Shown: positions 24,883-34,405, counted from the first letter of the stretch. The stretch: 64,000 nucleotides of DNA from Ruminiclostridium sufflavum DSM 19573 (GCF_003208175.1 NZ_QKMR01000017.1:1-64000), one strand, 5' to 3'. Made by a program: numbers and translations. The notes: generated by a model from the sequence alone, not told the origin.

Positions 24883-25179
24883 ATGGAAGCAAGTCAAATT
24901 TTCATGTTCGCGCTGCAAGTCATCACAACGCTTGTACTGGGACTGATAGGATGGAGTGTAAAAAGCGCAATCTCCGATATGAAGGACGCAATAAAAAAGA
25001 ATGCGTTTGACATTGAAAAAGTAAAGACAGAACTTTCGGATTTGAAAAGCGACCTCCCTCTTGTGTATGTTCTGAGAGAGGACTTTATTCGAACACTAAA
25101 CAATGTTGACAAGCAGATGCGGGACATGAACGGAAAGCTTGATAAAATAATACAGCTAAAGGCAGGTAAGGAGGGTTGA
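24883..25179 (+). CDS. Membrane-anchored coiled-coil phage protein
   Basis: 98 residues. One membrane segment at ~5-25 (FMFALQVITTLVLGLIGWSV), then a coiled coil (IEKVKTELSDLKSDL). It resembles XhlA-type or Mu gp23/24-like lysis-cassette proteins. It may help the holin, which lies 12 bp upstream. Confidence 0.65.
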   Translation: MEASQIFMFALQVITTLVLGLIGWSVKSAISDMKDAIKKNAFDIEKVKTELSDLKSDLPLVYVLREDFIRTLNNVDKQMRDMNGKLDKIIQLKAGKEG

Positions 25180-25183
25180 CAAC

Positions 25184-25498
25184 ATGGATGAAATAAATGA
25201 GCTTGAGGTTAGCCGTAATAAAGCAATTCGAGGCTATATCATCCGAAGTCTTGTAAAAGGTCATCAAAACACGCTTCTTCTTCGGCAGATAACTAATTCA
25301 CTGATAGCAGATGGAATGATTGTCTCCCCGGACATTAGCAAGCCGCTTGATTACCTCAGAGAAGGTGAATATATAACTTTTGTTGACAAGACGGTAAATG
25401 CATATAATGCATACAAAAAGGATGCAGTAATAAAACTCACGAAAAAAGGAGTTGACTTAGTCGAGGGGACAATCGACGACCCGGGAGTTGATGTGTAA
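25184..25498 (+). CDS. Mu gp25-like protein
   Basis: 104 residues with a winged-helix pattern (YIIRSLVKGHQNTLLLRQIT, then LDYLREGEYITF). Its place just before a gp27-type small terminase matches Mu gp25/26. DNA binding is likely but not proven. Confidence 0.7.
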   Translation: MDEINELEVSRNKAIRGYIIRSLVKGHQNTLLLRQITNSLIADGMIVSPDISKPLDYLREGEYITFVDKTVNAYNAYKKDAVIKLTKKGVDLVEGTIDDPGVDV

Positions 25499-26058
25499 TG
25501 GCAGAAAGAAGACGTACAAGAGTAAGCTCAAAAGTCACGCAGCTGCCGGAAGATATAAAAGAGCAACTTGACGCGCAGCTGCTTGACACATCTAATACAT
25601 ATGAAGATGTTGCAAGGTGGCTGAAATCAAATGGTTTCAATATAAGCAAAAGTGCAGTTGGGCGTTATGCAATAAGAGCTAACCAAGCAGCTCAGCGTGT
25701 AGCCGAAACGCTTGAAAGGACAAAAGCAATCGCAGCAGCCGTTGAAAAAAATCCAGACCTTGACTTCACAAAGGCGTCAAGAATGGTATTGATGGACGGC
25801 TTGATGCAAAGGGTATCAACGGCAGAGGATGACTTTGCGGAAATGCCGCTCGACAAGGCCGGAAGGCTTATAGCTTCCCTTTCCCGTGTGGGAATATATG
25901 AGCAAAAGATTATACGCGATTATAAAAGTAAAATGGAGCTTGCTTTTGAAGCCCTTGAGGAAGACCTTATAAAGGCAATCAAGGCAGACCCGCAGATTAC
26001 AAAAGAGCTTCACACTCTGCTTCAAAAAGCACGAGAGAAAATACTAACTGATGATTAA
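25498..26058 (+). CDS. Small terminase subunit-like protein (Mu gp27, DUF3486)
   Basis: 186 residues. The N-terminal HTH (TYEDVARWLKSNGFNISKSA) and helical body (FTKASRMVLMDGLMQRV) fit DUF3486. It should recognise the packaging start near the left prophage end. Overlaps the large subunit gene by 8 bp. Confidence 0.85.
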   Translation: MAERRRTRVSSKVTQLPEDIKEQLDAQLLDTSNTYEDVARWLKSNGFNISKSAVGRYAIRANQAAQRVAETLERTKAIAAAVEKNPDLDFTKASRMVLMDGLMQRVSTAEDDFAEMPLDKAGRLIASLSRVGIYEQKIIRDYKSKMELAFEALEEDLIKAIKADPQITKELHTLLQKAREKILTDD

Positions 26059-27820
26059 GTTAAAAGAGTACATTGATAAGCTCGAAGAGCCGGAAGACCG
26101 TGAGGAGATTGCAAATAAACAATATCAACGGGAGCTCTTTGTAAAATATGCGACACGGGAAGGAAAACACAAGGAAGAACGAGAGCAGCTTCTGAAGGAA
26201 TTTAATGACGGAGCTGAGCTAACAGGTCAGAACGGACTGAGAAAACGTCTCGGAGCATTTGACCTTGAATATTTTGGTCGGGCTTACCTTCCCCACTATT
26301 TTGTCAGAGAGTCTCCAAAGTTTCACCATGAGCTTGATGACATATGGGAAGTAGGTGTAATGAAAGGCAAAAATGCCATTCGTGACGTAAAGGAAATTTC
26401 CAGAGCTGAAGGATGCCAGAGAGCAATTGAAGCTCCCCGTGGACATGCAAAGAGTACAACATTTACTTTTAAGGATACTGTACACGCTTCAGCTTATGGA
26501 TATAAGCATTACATAATTATACTTTCAGACAGTTCCGAACAAGCTGAAGGATTTCTCACTGATATTAAAACTGAGTACGAGGAAAACGCTGCCCTGAAGG
26601 AAGACTTCGGAGATATGCATGGTAAGGTATGGAAGGCAGGAGTAATTCTACTATCCAACGGTGTAAAAATTGAGGCTATTGGCAGCGGTAAAAAAATCCG
26701 TGGTCGCCGTCACAAGCAATGGCGTCCCGACCTGATATTGTGTGATGACCTTGAAAATGATGAGAATGTCAATACACCTGAGCAGAGAAAGAAGCTTCGG
26801 AACTGGTTTTATAAGGCAGTATCAAAGGCAGGAGACACTTACACCGACATTGTGTATATTGGAACGCTTCTCCACTTTGATGCATTGCTTGCAAATGTTG
26901 CAAACAACCCAAGCTATAAAACTGTAAAATACCGTGGTGTCATAAGCTTTGCAACCAATGACAAGTTGTGGAACGCATGGGAAAGAATTTATACCGACCT
27001 TGCGAATGAGAACAGGCAGGAAGATGCAAAAGAATTTTATTATGCAAATCGTGAAGAAATGCTCGAAGGCACTGAGGTACTATGGGAAGCTAAGCTAAGT
27101 TACTACGACCTTATGGTTATAAGGGTATCTGAAGGTGAAGCATCGTTTAACTCTGAAATCCAGAATGACCCTATCGACCCTGAGAGCTGTTCATTTCAGG
27201 AAGAATGGTTTGACTTCTATGATGATGACGGAAAAATCACACCTGACTTTTCTGATTCAAAATTTTTGTTTATTGGCTCCAATGACCCATCACTTGGTAA
27301 AAACAAAAAGAGTGATACATCCTCAATTTTTGCACTTGCAAAAGATATTAAGACAGGATTTATGTATGTGGTTATAGCAGATATTGAAAGGCGCAAGCCT
27401 GACAAAATTATTGAGGATGCAATTGAAAATTCCAAGCGGTTAAAACGGGAATACAAACGGCCTTATTATAAGTTCGGTGTTGAAACAGTACAATTTCAAT
27501 ATTATTTTGCAGAGATTATGAGACAAAAGTCCGCTGAAGTTGGAGAGTATCTTCCTATTGAAGAGATAAACAGTGGTCAAAACAAGGATGCAAGAATACA
27601 AAGCTTACAACCATTTATAAAAAACGGCTATATAAAGTTCAGCAAGAAGCACAAGGCACTCCTGAAGCAAATGTTTGAATACCCAATGGGGAAATGCGAC
27701 GATGCTCCTGACGGTCTTGAGATGGCTGTTAAGCTTGCACTATCTGTCAAGATAGGCACAAGGGTTGATTATAAGTCAGTAATAAGCAGAGCTCTAAAAT
27801 TTACAAGCGGTTCGTATTAA
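26051..27820 (+). CDS. Large terminase subunit (Mu gp28-like)
   Basis: 589 residues. ATPase with Walker A APRGHAKST (~127) and Walker B LILCDDLEND (~227), followed by an RNase H-like nuclease with FIGSNDPSLGKN (~408) and later acidic residues. It packages phage DNA by headful cutting and in Mu-like phages takes adjacent host DNA along. Overlaps the small subunit gene, and the portal gene starts 14 bp after it. Confidence 0.9.
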   Translation: MIKLKEYIDKLEEPEDREEIANKQYQRELFVKYATREGKHKEEREQLLKEFNDGAELTGQNGLRKRLGAFDLEYFGRAYLPHYFVRESPKFHHELDDIWEVGVMKGKNAIRDVKEISRAEGCQRAIEAPRGHAKSTTFTFKDTVHASAYGYKHYIIILSDSSEQAEGFLTDIKTEYEENAALKEDFGDMHGKVWKAGVILLSNGVKIEAIGSGKKIRGRRHKQWRPDLILCDDLENDENVNTPEQRKKLRNWFYKAVSKAGDTYTDIVYIGTLLHFDALLANVANNPSYKTVKYRGVISFATNDKLWNAWERIYTDLANENRQEDAKEFYYANREEMLEGTEVLWEAKLSYYDLMVIRVSEGEASFNSEIQNDPIDPESCSFQEEWFDFYDDDGKITPDFSDSKFLFIGSNDPSLGKNKKSDTSSIFALAKDIKTGFMYVVIADIERRKPDKIIEDAIENSKRLKREYKRPYYKFGVETVQFQYYFAEIMRQKSAEVGEYLPIEEINSGQNKDARIQSLQPFIKNGYIKFSKKHKALLKQMFEYPMGKCDDAPDGLEMAVKLALSVKIGTRVDYKSVISRALKFTSGSY

Positions 27821-27834
27821 GGAGGTGAGATGGT

Positions 27835-29454
27835 TTGAACGGAAATGAAAATCAACAAACAAAGCAACAGAAACCAAAGACTACAGCTTTGAAAAAGCCG
27901 GACTTCATGGAAATCGCAGTTGCTCAGGTTCAGGACAAATATTCCGGGTATCCGAGCAACGGCCTCACACCTGTCAAGCTTGCGAACATATTCAGGGAGG
28001 CCGACGCTGGGGATGTTCTCCGTCAGATGGAGCTCTTTGAAGAGATGGAAGAAAAAGACCCTCACCTCTTTTCGCAGCTTCAGACACGAAAGAACGCTGT
28101 CACTGGTCTTGACTTTGAAGTCATTCCCTTTGATGCGGATGATGAGCGAGACAAGCAAATCGCCGAGTTTGTAGCACAGGAAATAGAAAGCCTCGAAAAC
28201 TTCGAAGATATTGAAATGGACTTGCTTGATGCAATCGGCAAGGGCATTGCGGTCTCTGAAATTATATGGGACTATGACGACGGACATGTAGTTATAAAAG
28301 ATATTAAGAACAGACATCAAAAGCGGTTTTTTTGGGACACTGAGGACAACTTCAAAGTGGTAACTAAGGAATCTCCGGGCGGTATAATCATCCCTGAAAA
28401 CAAGTTCATTGTTCACCGCTACAAAGCCCGCAGCGGACATCCGTCAAGAGCGGGCGTTCTGAGAGTAGTAGCATGGATGTATTTGTTTAAAAATTACGAC
28501 CTGAAGGACTGGGTCAGCTTTTGTGAAATTTTCGGGATGCCGCTAAGACTGGGGAAATATTCTCAAAGTGCAAGCGAGGACGAAAAACTTGCCCTAATGC
28601 AAGCACTAGTCCAAATAGGTTCCGATGCAGCGGGCGTCATCCCGGATGGGACTGAGATTGAGTTCAAGGAGTCCAGCAAGACTTCAAGCATTGATGTATA
28701 TGAGCGGCTCGCCCGCTATTGTGATGAGCAGATGTCAAAGGCTATACTCGGACAGACGCTCACAAGCGATTCGGGCGGCGGCAGCTACGCACAGTCAAAG
28801 ACACACAATGAAGTCAGGCACGACCTCACAGTCGCAGACTGCAAGGCACTAGCTGCTACTCTGCGGCGTGACATTATCCGTCCCCTTGTACTTTTTAATT
28901 TTGGAGAAGACAGACGCATCCCCTATATCCGTTATGATTGTGAGGAAGCCGGAGACCTGAAGGAAACCGTTGAAATATATGAGACGCTCATTTGCAACAT
29001 AGGGCTAAAGGTTCCGACCGCTCACCTGTACAAGAAGTTTTCCATTCCGAAGCCAGAAAACGGTGAGGAGGTGGCCTCACCCAATAAAGCCTCCTTTCCG
29101 CTTCCTATGAAGGAGCAGACGGCGGAGGTTGTCGCTAATGATGCGACGGCAGCTGAGACCGAAAATGTTGAGCTCAAGGAGCCGTCAGCCGGAAATGCTG
29201 GAACTCAGCAGCGTATTGACAGTCTTGCAACGGCAGCCGCTAAGCAGAGCTCGGGTCTGTTTAAAAAGCTATTCGCCCCGGTTCTTGCAATGCTTGACAA
29301 AGCAGAAAGCCTTGAAGACATCAAAAAGCTTTTTGAGGACGAGAAGCTCGTCGGACAGCTTGCCGGGAAAATGGATGTAAGTGATATTGAGGAGCTCCTT
29401 CAAAAGGCGATGCTATATGCAGACCTTGAGGGGCGGGTGATAAATAATGAATGA
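27835..29454 (+). CDS. Portal protein (Mu gp29-like, DUF935)
   Basis: 539 residues from TTG 27835, with GGAGGTGAG upstream. The core (LFSQLQTRKNAVTGLDFEV, AVSEIIWDYDDG, and LGQTLTSDSGGGSYAQSKTH) is typical of DUF935 portals. It forms the ring through which DNA enters the head. The C-terminal ~100 residues are Ala/Glu-rich and variable. Stop overlaps the next gene by 8 bp. Confidence 0.9.
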   Translation: MNGNENQQTKQQKPKTTALKKPDFMEIAVAQVQDKYSGYPSNGLTPVKLANIFREADAGDVLRQMELFEEMEEKDPHLFSQLQTRKNAVTGLDFEVIPFDADDERDKQIAEFVAQEIESLENFEDIEMDLLDAIGKGIAVSEIIWDYDDGHVVIKDIKNRHQKRFFWDTEDNFKVVTKESPGGIIIPENKFIVHRYKARSGHPSRAGVLRVVAWMYLFKNYDLKDWVSFCEIFGMPLRLGKYSQSASEDEKLALMQALVQIGSDAAGVIPDGTEIEFKESSKTSSIDVYERLARYCDEQMSKAILGQTLTSDSGGGSYAQSKTHNEVRHDLTVADCKALAATLRRDIIRPLVLFNFGEDRRIPYIRYDCEEAGDLKETVEIYETLICNIGLKVPTAHLYKKFSIPKPENGEEVASPNKASFPLPMKEQTAEVVANDATAAETENVELKEPSAGNAGTQQRIDSLATAAAKQSSGLFKKLFAPVLAMLDKAESLEDIKKLFEDEKLVGQLAGKMDVSDIEELLQKAMLYADLEGRVINNE

Positions 29455-30184
29455 AATCGAAAGCATTGTCTCCCGTAACAAGGAGATAACCTTCGAGGAG
29501 GCGGTCGAATACTTCAAGGGTAAAATCCCAGTTACAGCGAAGCAATTCTATAAAATAGCGCAGGATTATCAGTCCCTCGCCTTCACCGTATCAGGGTATA
29601 CAAAGGTTCAGGTCTTGAAGAAATTTCACGACGAGCTCCTACAGGCAATAAAGGACGGAGAGACAATGAAGAGCTTCAGGGATAAAATGAATACCTTCCT
29701 TGAGGCTGAGGGTTACGAAGGAATAACGAACTTTCAGGCAGACAACATTTTCAGAACAAATACGCAAACCGCTTACCAAGTCGGACATTACAGACAAATG
29801 ACCGACCCGGATGTTTTAAGGCTCCGGCCCTATTGGCTTTATGATGCCGTGAATGACAAGAAAACACGCCCTTCTCACCTTGCGCTGGATGGAAGGGTTT
29901 TCCCGGCAGACTCCCCGGTTTGGGATGTATGGTATCCGCCCAACGGATTCCGATGCCGCTGTACTGTCCGTTCTCTTTCCAAAAGGCAGGTTGAGCAGCA
30001 GGGGCTTGAGGTTGAGACAGAAGTTCCGAAGGCGGCGGAGCTCAAGGACGGACGCTTTGTAAATGTCCTGCCTGACCCGAGCTTCTCTACAAATCCCGCA
30101 AAGGTACAGTTTGCACCTGACCTCAAGGGCTACTCGGAGACGCTGGTTAAAGTGTACAACAAACAGGCAAAAGGCAAGAAATAG
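29447..30184 (+). CDS. Mu F-like minor head protein (gp30, SPP1 gp7 family)
   Basis: 245 residues. IFRTNTQTAYQVGHYRQM and the signature WYPPNGFRCRCTVRSL mark the phage Mu F/SPP1 gp7 family. It is needed for head assembly and goes in with the DNA. It is shorter than Mu F because it lacks the long extra region. Confidence 0.88.
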   Translation: MNEIESIVSRNKEITFEEAVEYFKGKIPVTAKQFYKIAQDYQSLAFTVSGYTKVQVLKKFHDELLQAIKDGETMKSFRDKMNTFLEAEGYEGITNFQADNIFRTNTQTAYQVGHYRQMTDPDVLRLRPYWLYDAVNDKKTRPSHLALDGRVFPADSPVWDVWYPPNGFRCRCTVRSLSKRQVEQQGLEVETEVPKAAELKDGRFVNVLPDPSFSTNPAKVQFAPDLKGYSETLVKVYNKQAKGKK

Positions 30185-30325
30185 TTATTTGCACTTTATA
30201 GCCCCTGTGAGCGATGGAAAGGTTAGAGAATGTAATCTTACCACTCTGAAAAATAACGGACGTTAGCACGCGTACTAACGGAGTTTAAAACGATTTTACA
30301 ATCAATACAGTAGTGAGGTGAGCAA
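30185..30325 (+). other. Gap with inverted repeat before the head-protease gene
   Basis: 141 bp. CGTTAG and CTAACG (30261-30280) form a small inverted repeat, and TACAAT near 30297 could be a weak -10. It may hold a late promoter or an mRNA processing site. Nothing coding is seen. Confidence 0.35.
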
Positions 30326-31387
30326 ATGTCAAAAATATTCGCTTGTAGCGGAGGTCAATCCGAATTAAAGGGAGCACCTGAAAAAGTTAAACTCCTCCCT
30401 ATCGGACATGTAAAGAGTCAAAAGGGCGACTTTGATGTCGATGAGGAAAGCTTCCGCCTGATGAAGGAGAAGTTCCAAGAAAGGGGTCTCGACATTGTAA
30501 TTGACTATGAGCATCAGACTCTCAAGGATGTACAGGCTCCTGCGGGTGGATGGATTAAAGATTTATCCATTGAGGACGGAGCGATTGTTGCAAAGGTTGA
30601 ATGGACTCAACAGGGAAAGAAGTATCTCGAAAATAAGGAATATCGCTATCTCTCTCCCGTTGTTCTTGTCAGAAAGTCAGACGGCAAAGCAATCGTTTTG
30701 CACTCGGCAGCATTGACGAACACACCCGCCATTGACGGGATGTTTCCAATAATAAACGCTATAAAAATTGAGGATTATGAAGGAGGAAACAGCATGGATA
30801 TTTTAAAACAGCTCGCAGCTCTTTTGGGGCTCGGTGAGGATGCAACAGAAGAACAGGTCATCGAAGCATTGAAGACACTAGCTGCGGATGCAAAAAAGCT
30901 CAAGGAACAGGGTGACAAAAAGCCTGAAGGCGGCAGTTCTGAAACTGAAGGAAAGGTCGTTTCAAATAAGGTGATTTGTGAAATGCTCGGCCTGAAGGCA
31001 GGAGCAAAGACCGAAGACGTGGCTGCCGCAATTTTGGCTCTCTCAAGCAATAAGCCGGAAGGCTCTGTTTCTGAGAAAGAATTCAAAGAGCTTAAAGATA
31101 AAATAGCTCTCAGGGATGCGGGTGATGCAGTTCTCATGGCCTTGAAGGCCGGGAAGCTGACTCCTGCTCAAAAGGATTGGGCGACACAGTACGCACTCAA
31201 AGACCCGGATGGCTTCAAGTCATTCGTTGAAAAAGCTCCACAGGGTATCCCGATGGGTGAGCTTGAACTTGAGACTGAGACAAAGCAAAACAAAGAGAAA
31301 CGCTTCGACGCTGAGACGCTGCTTGTCTGCAAACAGCTAGGCGTAAATGAGGACGACATCAAGAAGTACGGGAAGGATGTGAAATAA
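30326..31387 (+). CDS. Mu I-like head maturation protease with fused scaffold
   Basis: 353 residues, GTGAGGTGAG upstream. The N-terminal ~150 residues are the Mu-type protease (IDYEHQTLKDVQAPAGGWIK, then EYRYLSPVVLV and SAALTNTPAI). The C-terminal part is helical, charged scaffold. The protease trims the scaffold during head assembly. A second start for the scaffold alone lies inside at 30794. Confidence 0.88.
   Translation: MSKIFACSGGQSELKGAPEKVKLLPIGHVKSQKGDFDVDEESFRLMKEKFQERGLDIVIDYEHQTLKDVQAPAGGWIKDLSIEDGAIVAKVEWTQQGKKYLENKEYRYLSPVVLVRKSDGKAIVLHSAALTNTPAIDGMFPIINAIKIEDYEGGNSMDILKQLAALLGLGEDATEEQVIEALKTLAADAKKLKEQGDKKPEGGSSETEGKVVSNKVICEMLGLKAGAKTEDVAAAILALSSNKPEGSVSEKEFKELKDKIALRDAGDAVLMALKAGKLTPAQKDWATQYALKDPDGFKSFVEKAPQGIPMGELELETETKQNKEKRFDAETLLVCKQLGVNEDDIKKYGKDVK
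30794..31387 (+). CDS. Nested scaffold protein (Mu Z-like) from an internal in-frame start
   Basis: 197 residues, same frame as the protease. AGGAGG at 30781-30786 precedes ATG 30794 by 7 bases, a stronger site than the parent gene has. The product MDILKQLAALLGLG... is pure scaffold without the protease. In Mu, Z is made from gene I in the same way. Expression is inferred from the ribosome site. Confidence 0.75.
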   Translation: MDILKQLAALLGLGEDATEEQVIEALKTLAADAKKLKEQGDKKPEGGSSETEGKVVSNKVICEMLGLKAGAKTEDVAAAILALSSNKPEGSVSEKEFKELKDKIALRDAGDAVLMALKAGKLTPAQKDWATQYALKDPDGFKSFVEKAPQGIPMGELELETETKQNKEKRFDAETLLVCKQLGVNEDDIKKYGKDVK

Positions 31388-31388
31388 T

Positions 31389-31799
31389 ATGGCATTAACA
31401 GCAGGAAGAGACACGCCGGAGCTTGCCGAAGGCGGGAAGCGTATTGTTCTCCCGGTTGCTGCGGGAGCGGTTATCTTTGACGGAGGTCTTGTCGTGCTTG
31501 ATGCGAGCGGCAATGCAAAGGCCGCTGTCAAAGCTGAGGGCCTGACGGCAGCGGGCCGTGCTGAGGAATACAGCGACAACACAAGCGGCGCAGCCGGAGA
31601 CAAGACTGTCAAGGTCAGAAGAGGTGTCTTTGTTTGGAACAATACCACGACAGCAGCCAACAAGGTAAAACCTGAGCACGTTCTGAAGGATTGCTATATC
31701 GTGGATGACTGCACGGTCTCCTCAGTGGCAACGGGCAGCTCAAGGGCAGGAAAAGTTATTGCAGTAACGGACGACGGTATTGCCGTCGAAACCCTGTAA
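31389..31799 (+). CDS. Head decoration-like protein
   Basis: 136 residues, Ala/Gly/Val-rich beta protein (RIVLPVAAGAVIFDGGLVVL). It lies between scaffold and major capsid, where Mu-like phages carry gp33-type or decoration (cement) proteins that stabilise the shell. It begins 1 bp after the protease stop. Confidence 0.65.
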   Translation: MALTAGRDTPELAEGGKRIVLPVAAGAVIFDGGLVVLDASGNAKAAVKAEGLTAAGRAEEYSDNTSGAAGDKTVKVRRGVFVWNNTTTAANKVKPEHVLKDCYIVDDCTVSSVATGSSRAGKVIAVTDDGIAVETL

Positions 31800-31826
31800 C
31801 GGGGAGAAAAGGAGGAATCAAACACT

Positions 31827-32714
31827 ATGATAGTAAATCAACAATCACTCAGAGGCATTTATACCGGGTTCAATATTATATTTGCAAAAGCCTTTGATGA
31901 GACAAAACCCCTTTATGACAGAGTGGCGACGGTTGTACCTTCCATCACAGGGGAAGAATCATACAAATGGCTCGGTACAATCCCAATGATGCGTGAATGG
32001 ATTGGAGACCGTCAGATTAAAAGCCTTACAGCGTCAGACTATACCATCAAAAACAAGGATTTCGAGGTTACGGTCGGAGTTCCCCGCAACGATATTGAGG
32101 ATGACCGCATCGGGCTTTACAGCCCTTCGATTCAATCCCTCGGCCAGAGTGCAGCCCTGCATCCAGATGAGCTTGTCTTCGTACTGCTTCCGGGTGGGTT
32201 CACAAATAAATGCTATGATGGGATGCCGTTTTTCTCAGATGCCCACAAAGTCGGAAAAAAAACTATCAGCAACAAGGGAACCGCTAAGCTTTCGCCGGAA
32301 TCCTATGCAGCAGCAAGATCGGCTATTATGTCTATGACGGACGAACACGGCAAACCTCTCAAGATTATTCCAGACCTTCTTGTCACTGGCCCGGCTTTAG
32401 AAGGCGAGTCAAGAAAAATACTTCTTGCCGACCAGATTGACGGGACGACAAATGTCCTGAAGGGAACGGCAGAACCTCTTGTTGTGCCAGACCTTGCGGG
32501 ATATGACTCCATGTGGTTCCTGCTCTGTACCAAGAAGCCCGTCAAGCCTCTAATATATCAGGAAAGACAGAAGCCGAAGTTTGTGACAATGGTAGCCGAT
32601 AACGACGAGAATGTTTTCATGAGGAAGGAATTCCTTTACGGAGCCGATTCTCGCGGAAATGCAGGTTATGCCTTCTGGCAGATGGCATATGGCAGCGACG
32701 GCTCGGCACAGTAA
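31827..32714 (+). CDS. Major capsid protein (Mu T-like)
   Basis: 295 residues, AAAGGAGG upstream. The motif run GIYTGFNIIFAKAF, TIPMMREWIGDRQIKSL and FEVTVGVPRNDIEDDRIG is the Mu gpT signature. It forms the icosahedral shell (HK97-type fold by family). Length is close to Mu T (305). Confidence 0.92.
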   Translation: MIVNQQSLRGIYTGFNIIFAKAFDETKPLYDRVATVVPSITGEESYKWLGTIPMMREWIGDRQIKSLTASDYTIKNKDFEVTVGVPRNDIEDDRIGLYSPSIQSLGQSAALHPDELVFVLLPGGFTNKCYDGMPFFSDAHKVGKKTISNKGTAKLSPESYAAARSAIMSMTDEHGKPLKIIPDLLVTGPALEGESRKILLADQIDGTTNVLKGTAEPLVVPDLAGYDSMWFLLCTKKPVKPLIYQERQKPKFVTMVADNDENVFMRKEFLYGADSRGNAGYAFWQMAYGSDGSAQ

Positions 32715-32733
32715 AGTAAAGGAGTGAGTCGGA

Positions 32734-33183
32734 GTGATATATTGTGAGACCTCAGAAGTCCGCTCAATGATAAAGGATGATGCTTTAAACACTATAATCG
32801 GCAGCGATTACATAGAAGACGAGGCAGAGCGTGAGGCAAAAATTGTCCCTATTATCGAAGGAGCAATTTCGGATGCCGAGGCAGAGATTGACGGATATCT
32901 CGCAAAGAGATATTCCCTCCCTCTCTCTTCCGTCCCCCAAGTTGTGAACAAGTTCGCGAAGGATATCTCTATATATAACCTGTATTCACGTATTGGCATA
33001 GACGAGAATGACAGAGAAAAGAATTATCTCAACAGGTACAAAGCGGCGGTTCGTTTCTTTGAGCTCCTTGCAGACGGTAAGGTCGAATTAGGAATAGTAG
33101 ATACAGCCAAAGCAGCAAAAACAGGCTTTACAATATCATCAAGTCTGCGTCTGTTCTCACGGGATAAGCTAAGGGGGATGTAA
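32734..33183 (+). CDS. Mu gp36-like protein (DUF1320)
   Basis: 149 residues from GTG 32734. IEGAISDAEAEIDGYLAKRY and FAKDISIYNLYSRIG are the DUF1320 pattern of head-tail connector proteins. It lies directly after the capsid gene, as in Mu. Confidence 0.85.
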   Translation: MIYCETSEVRSMIKDDALNTIIGSDYIEDEAEREAKIVPIIEGAISDAEAEIDGYLAKRYSLPLSSVPQVVNKFAKDISIYNLYSRIGIDENDREKNYLNRYKAAVRFFELLADGKVELGIVDTAKAAKTGFTISSSLRLFSRDKLRGM

Positions 33184-33184
33184 T

Positions 33185-33685
33185 ATGTACAGCATACGGC
33201 TTGACGGCGATACACGAAGATTGATAAAAAGGCTCAGGCAGCTGAAAGATATTGATAAAAAGGGTATTAATGCCACTATAGCCCAAGCCGTCCGCGGCTC
33301 AACAGTTCAAAGGTTTAAAACTGAAAAAAGTCCTGACGGGAAAAAGTGGAAAAAATCCATCCGGGCTGAGCAGGAAGGCGGAGTAACGCTGGTACAGAGT
33401 GCGGAATTGAAAAAGTCCATAAGATATAGGACTGATGCTTCAGGATTTGTTGTCGGCACTAATAAAATCTATGCGGCGACCCACCAGCTCGGAGCAAAAA
33501 ACAGACGTATCACTATCCGGGCAAAAACTTCAAAGGGGCTTGTCTTTCAGATGGAGGGACGGTGGATTCGCAAAAAGCAAGTTACTGTCAGAATTAATAT
33601 TCCGGCGCGTCCGTTCCTCGGCCTCAGTGATGAGGATATGGAAGAGATTAAAGGCACAATTAATGACTACTTTGCGGAGGATTAA
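33185..33685 (+). CDS. Virion morphogenesis/tail completion protein (Mu G-like)
   Basis: 166 residues. The basic N-terminal half and GTNKIYAATHQLGAKNRR followed by IPARPFLGLSDEDMEEI fit the phage virion morphogenesis family. It completes the tail end for joining to the head. Confidence 0.85.
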   Translation: MYSIRLDGDTRRLIKRLRQLKDIDKKGINATIAQAVRGSTVQRFKTEKSPDGKKWKKSIRAEQEGGVTLVQSAELKKSIRYRTDASGFVVGTNKIYAATHQLGAKNRRITIRAKTSKGLVFQMEGRWIRKKQVTVRINIPARPFLGLSDEDMEEIKGTINDYFAED

Positions 33686-33687
33686 AG

Positions 33688-34176
33688 ATGTTTACAGAAT
33701 GCAGAGAATATCTGATTGAAAAACTGAGGGAAGCAGGGATTCGCTCGAAGCCCTATACAAGTATGAAAAAGCTTCGAACCTCTCAAGAAGCTCACATTGG
33801 GGCGGTACTTTTTGAAGAAGAAGTTTTCGACCGAAGCGGCGCAAAAACTAGATATAGTGACCAAACAGGCGCACAGCACAAGAGGCGAAAAATCTTCTCC
33901 AGAGAGACGACCTTCAGTGTGGTAATAGGAGACCCAGACCCAAAGAAAACAGAGGATATATTTGAAGCGTTTCTAAGTGCCTTAGACAAAGGAATCTATA
34001 TGGACGGGAACTATACTCCGATTGAAGTCGAGGAGTCCGAATGGGTTGATGATGATGACAGCATCCTGAAGGCAAAGGTTGCAGTAAATGTAAAAGTTAA
34101 ATTTGCAGGAGGTGTCTATAAAGACACAGACTTTGCAAAGCTGGCTGATATTGAAATTGAATCAGTGAGCAAATGA
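33688..34176 (+). CDS. Tail terminator-like protein (Mu gp37-type position)
   Basis: 162 residues. Alternating strands and DKGIYMDGNYTPIEVEESEW suggest a tail terminator fold. It lies between the G-like gene and the sheath. Assignment rests mainly on gene order. Confidence 0.65.
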   Translation: MFTECREYLIEKLREAGIRSKPYTSMKKLRTSQEAHIGAVLFEEEVFDRSGAKTRYSDQTGAQHKRRKIFSRETTFSVVIGDPDPKKTEDIFEAFLSALDKGIYMDGNYTPIEVEESEWVDDDDSILKAKVAVNVKVKFAGGVYKDTDFAKLADIEIESVSK

Positions 34177-34189
34177 AAGGAGATGCTTT

Positions 34190-34405
34190 ATGCCAGATAA
34201 AACGGAAACAAATAAAAATACAGTTCCAGCTCCGCAGGTCGTTTCCATTGAGGAACTGCAACAAAAAAAGAAAACTCCTGCCCCAACTTTTAGCGGCGTT
34301 TGCGCTGCAATGGGATGGAAGGCGGGCAAGATGGTTACGGAAAATGAATTTGACGCAGCAGTCAGGAAATTCTCAGGCAGCCCTATAGGAAAGAAGGTGA
34401 AGTAA
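34190..34405 (+). CDS. Small protein before the tail sheath (gp38-type position)
   Basis: 71 residues, AAAGGAGATG before ATG 34190. A Pro/Thr/Lys-rich N-terminus, then CAAMGWKAGKMVTENEFDAA. An overlapping frame from 34173 was rejected because it lacks an RBS and stops inside. Position matches Mu gp38; sequence alone does not prove it. Confidence 0.65.
   Translation: MPDKTETNKNTVPAPQVVSIEELQQKKKTPAPTFSGVCAAMGWKAGKMVTENEFDAAVRKFSGSPIGKKVK

Noticed and set aside
27817-28440. 207-codon minus-strand frame
   Set aside because: It is a shadow of the portal gene with no ribosome site and biased composition.
34173-34388. 71-codon frame overlapping the gp38-position gene
   Set aside because: The 34190 frame has the ribosome site and the right spacing to the sheath gene; this one is out of phase and basic, low-quality sequence.
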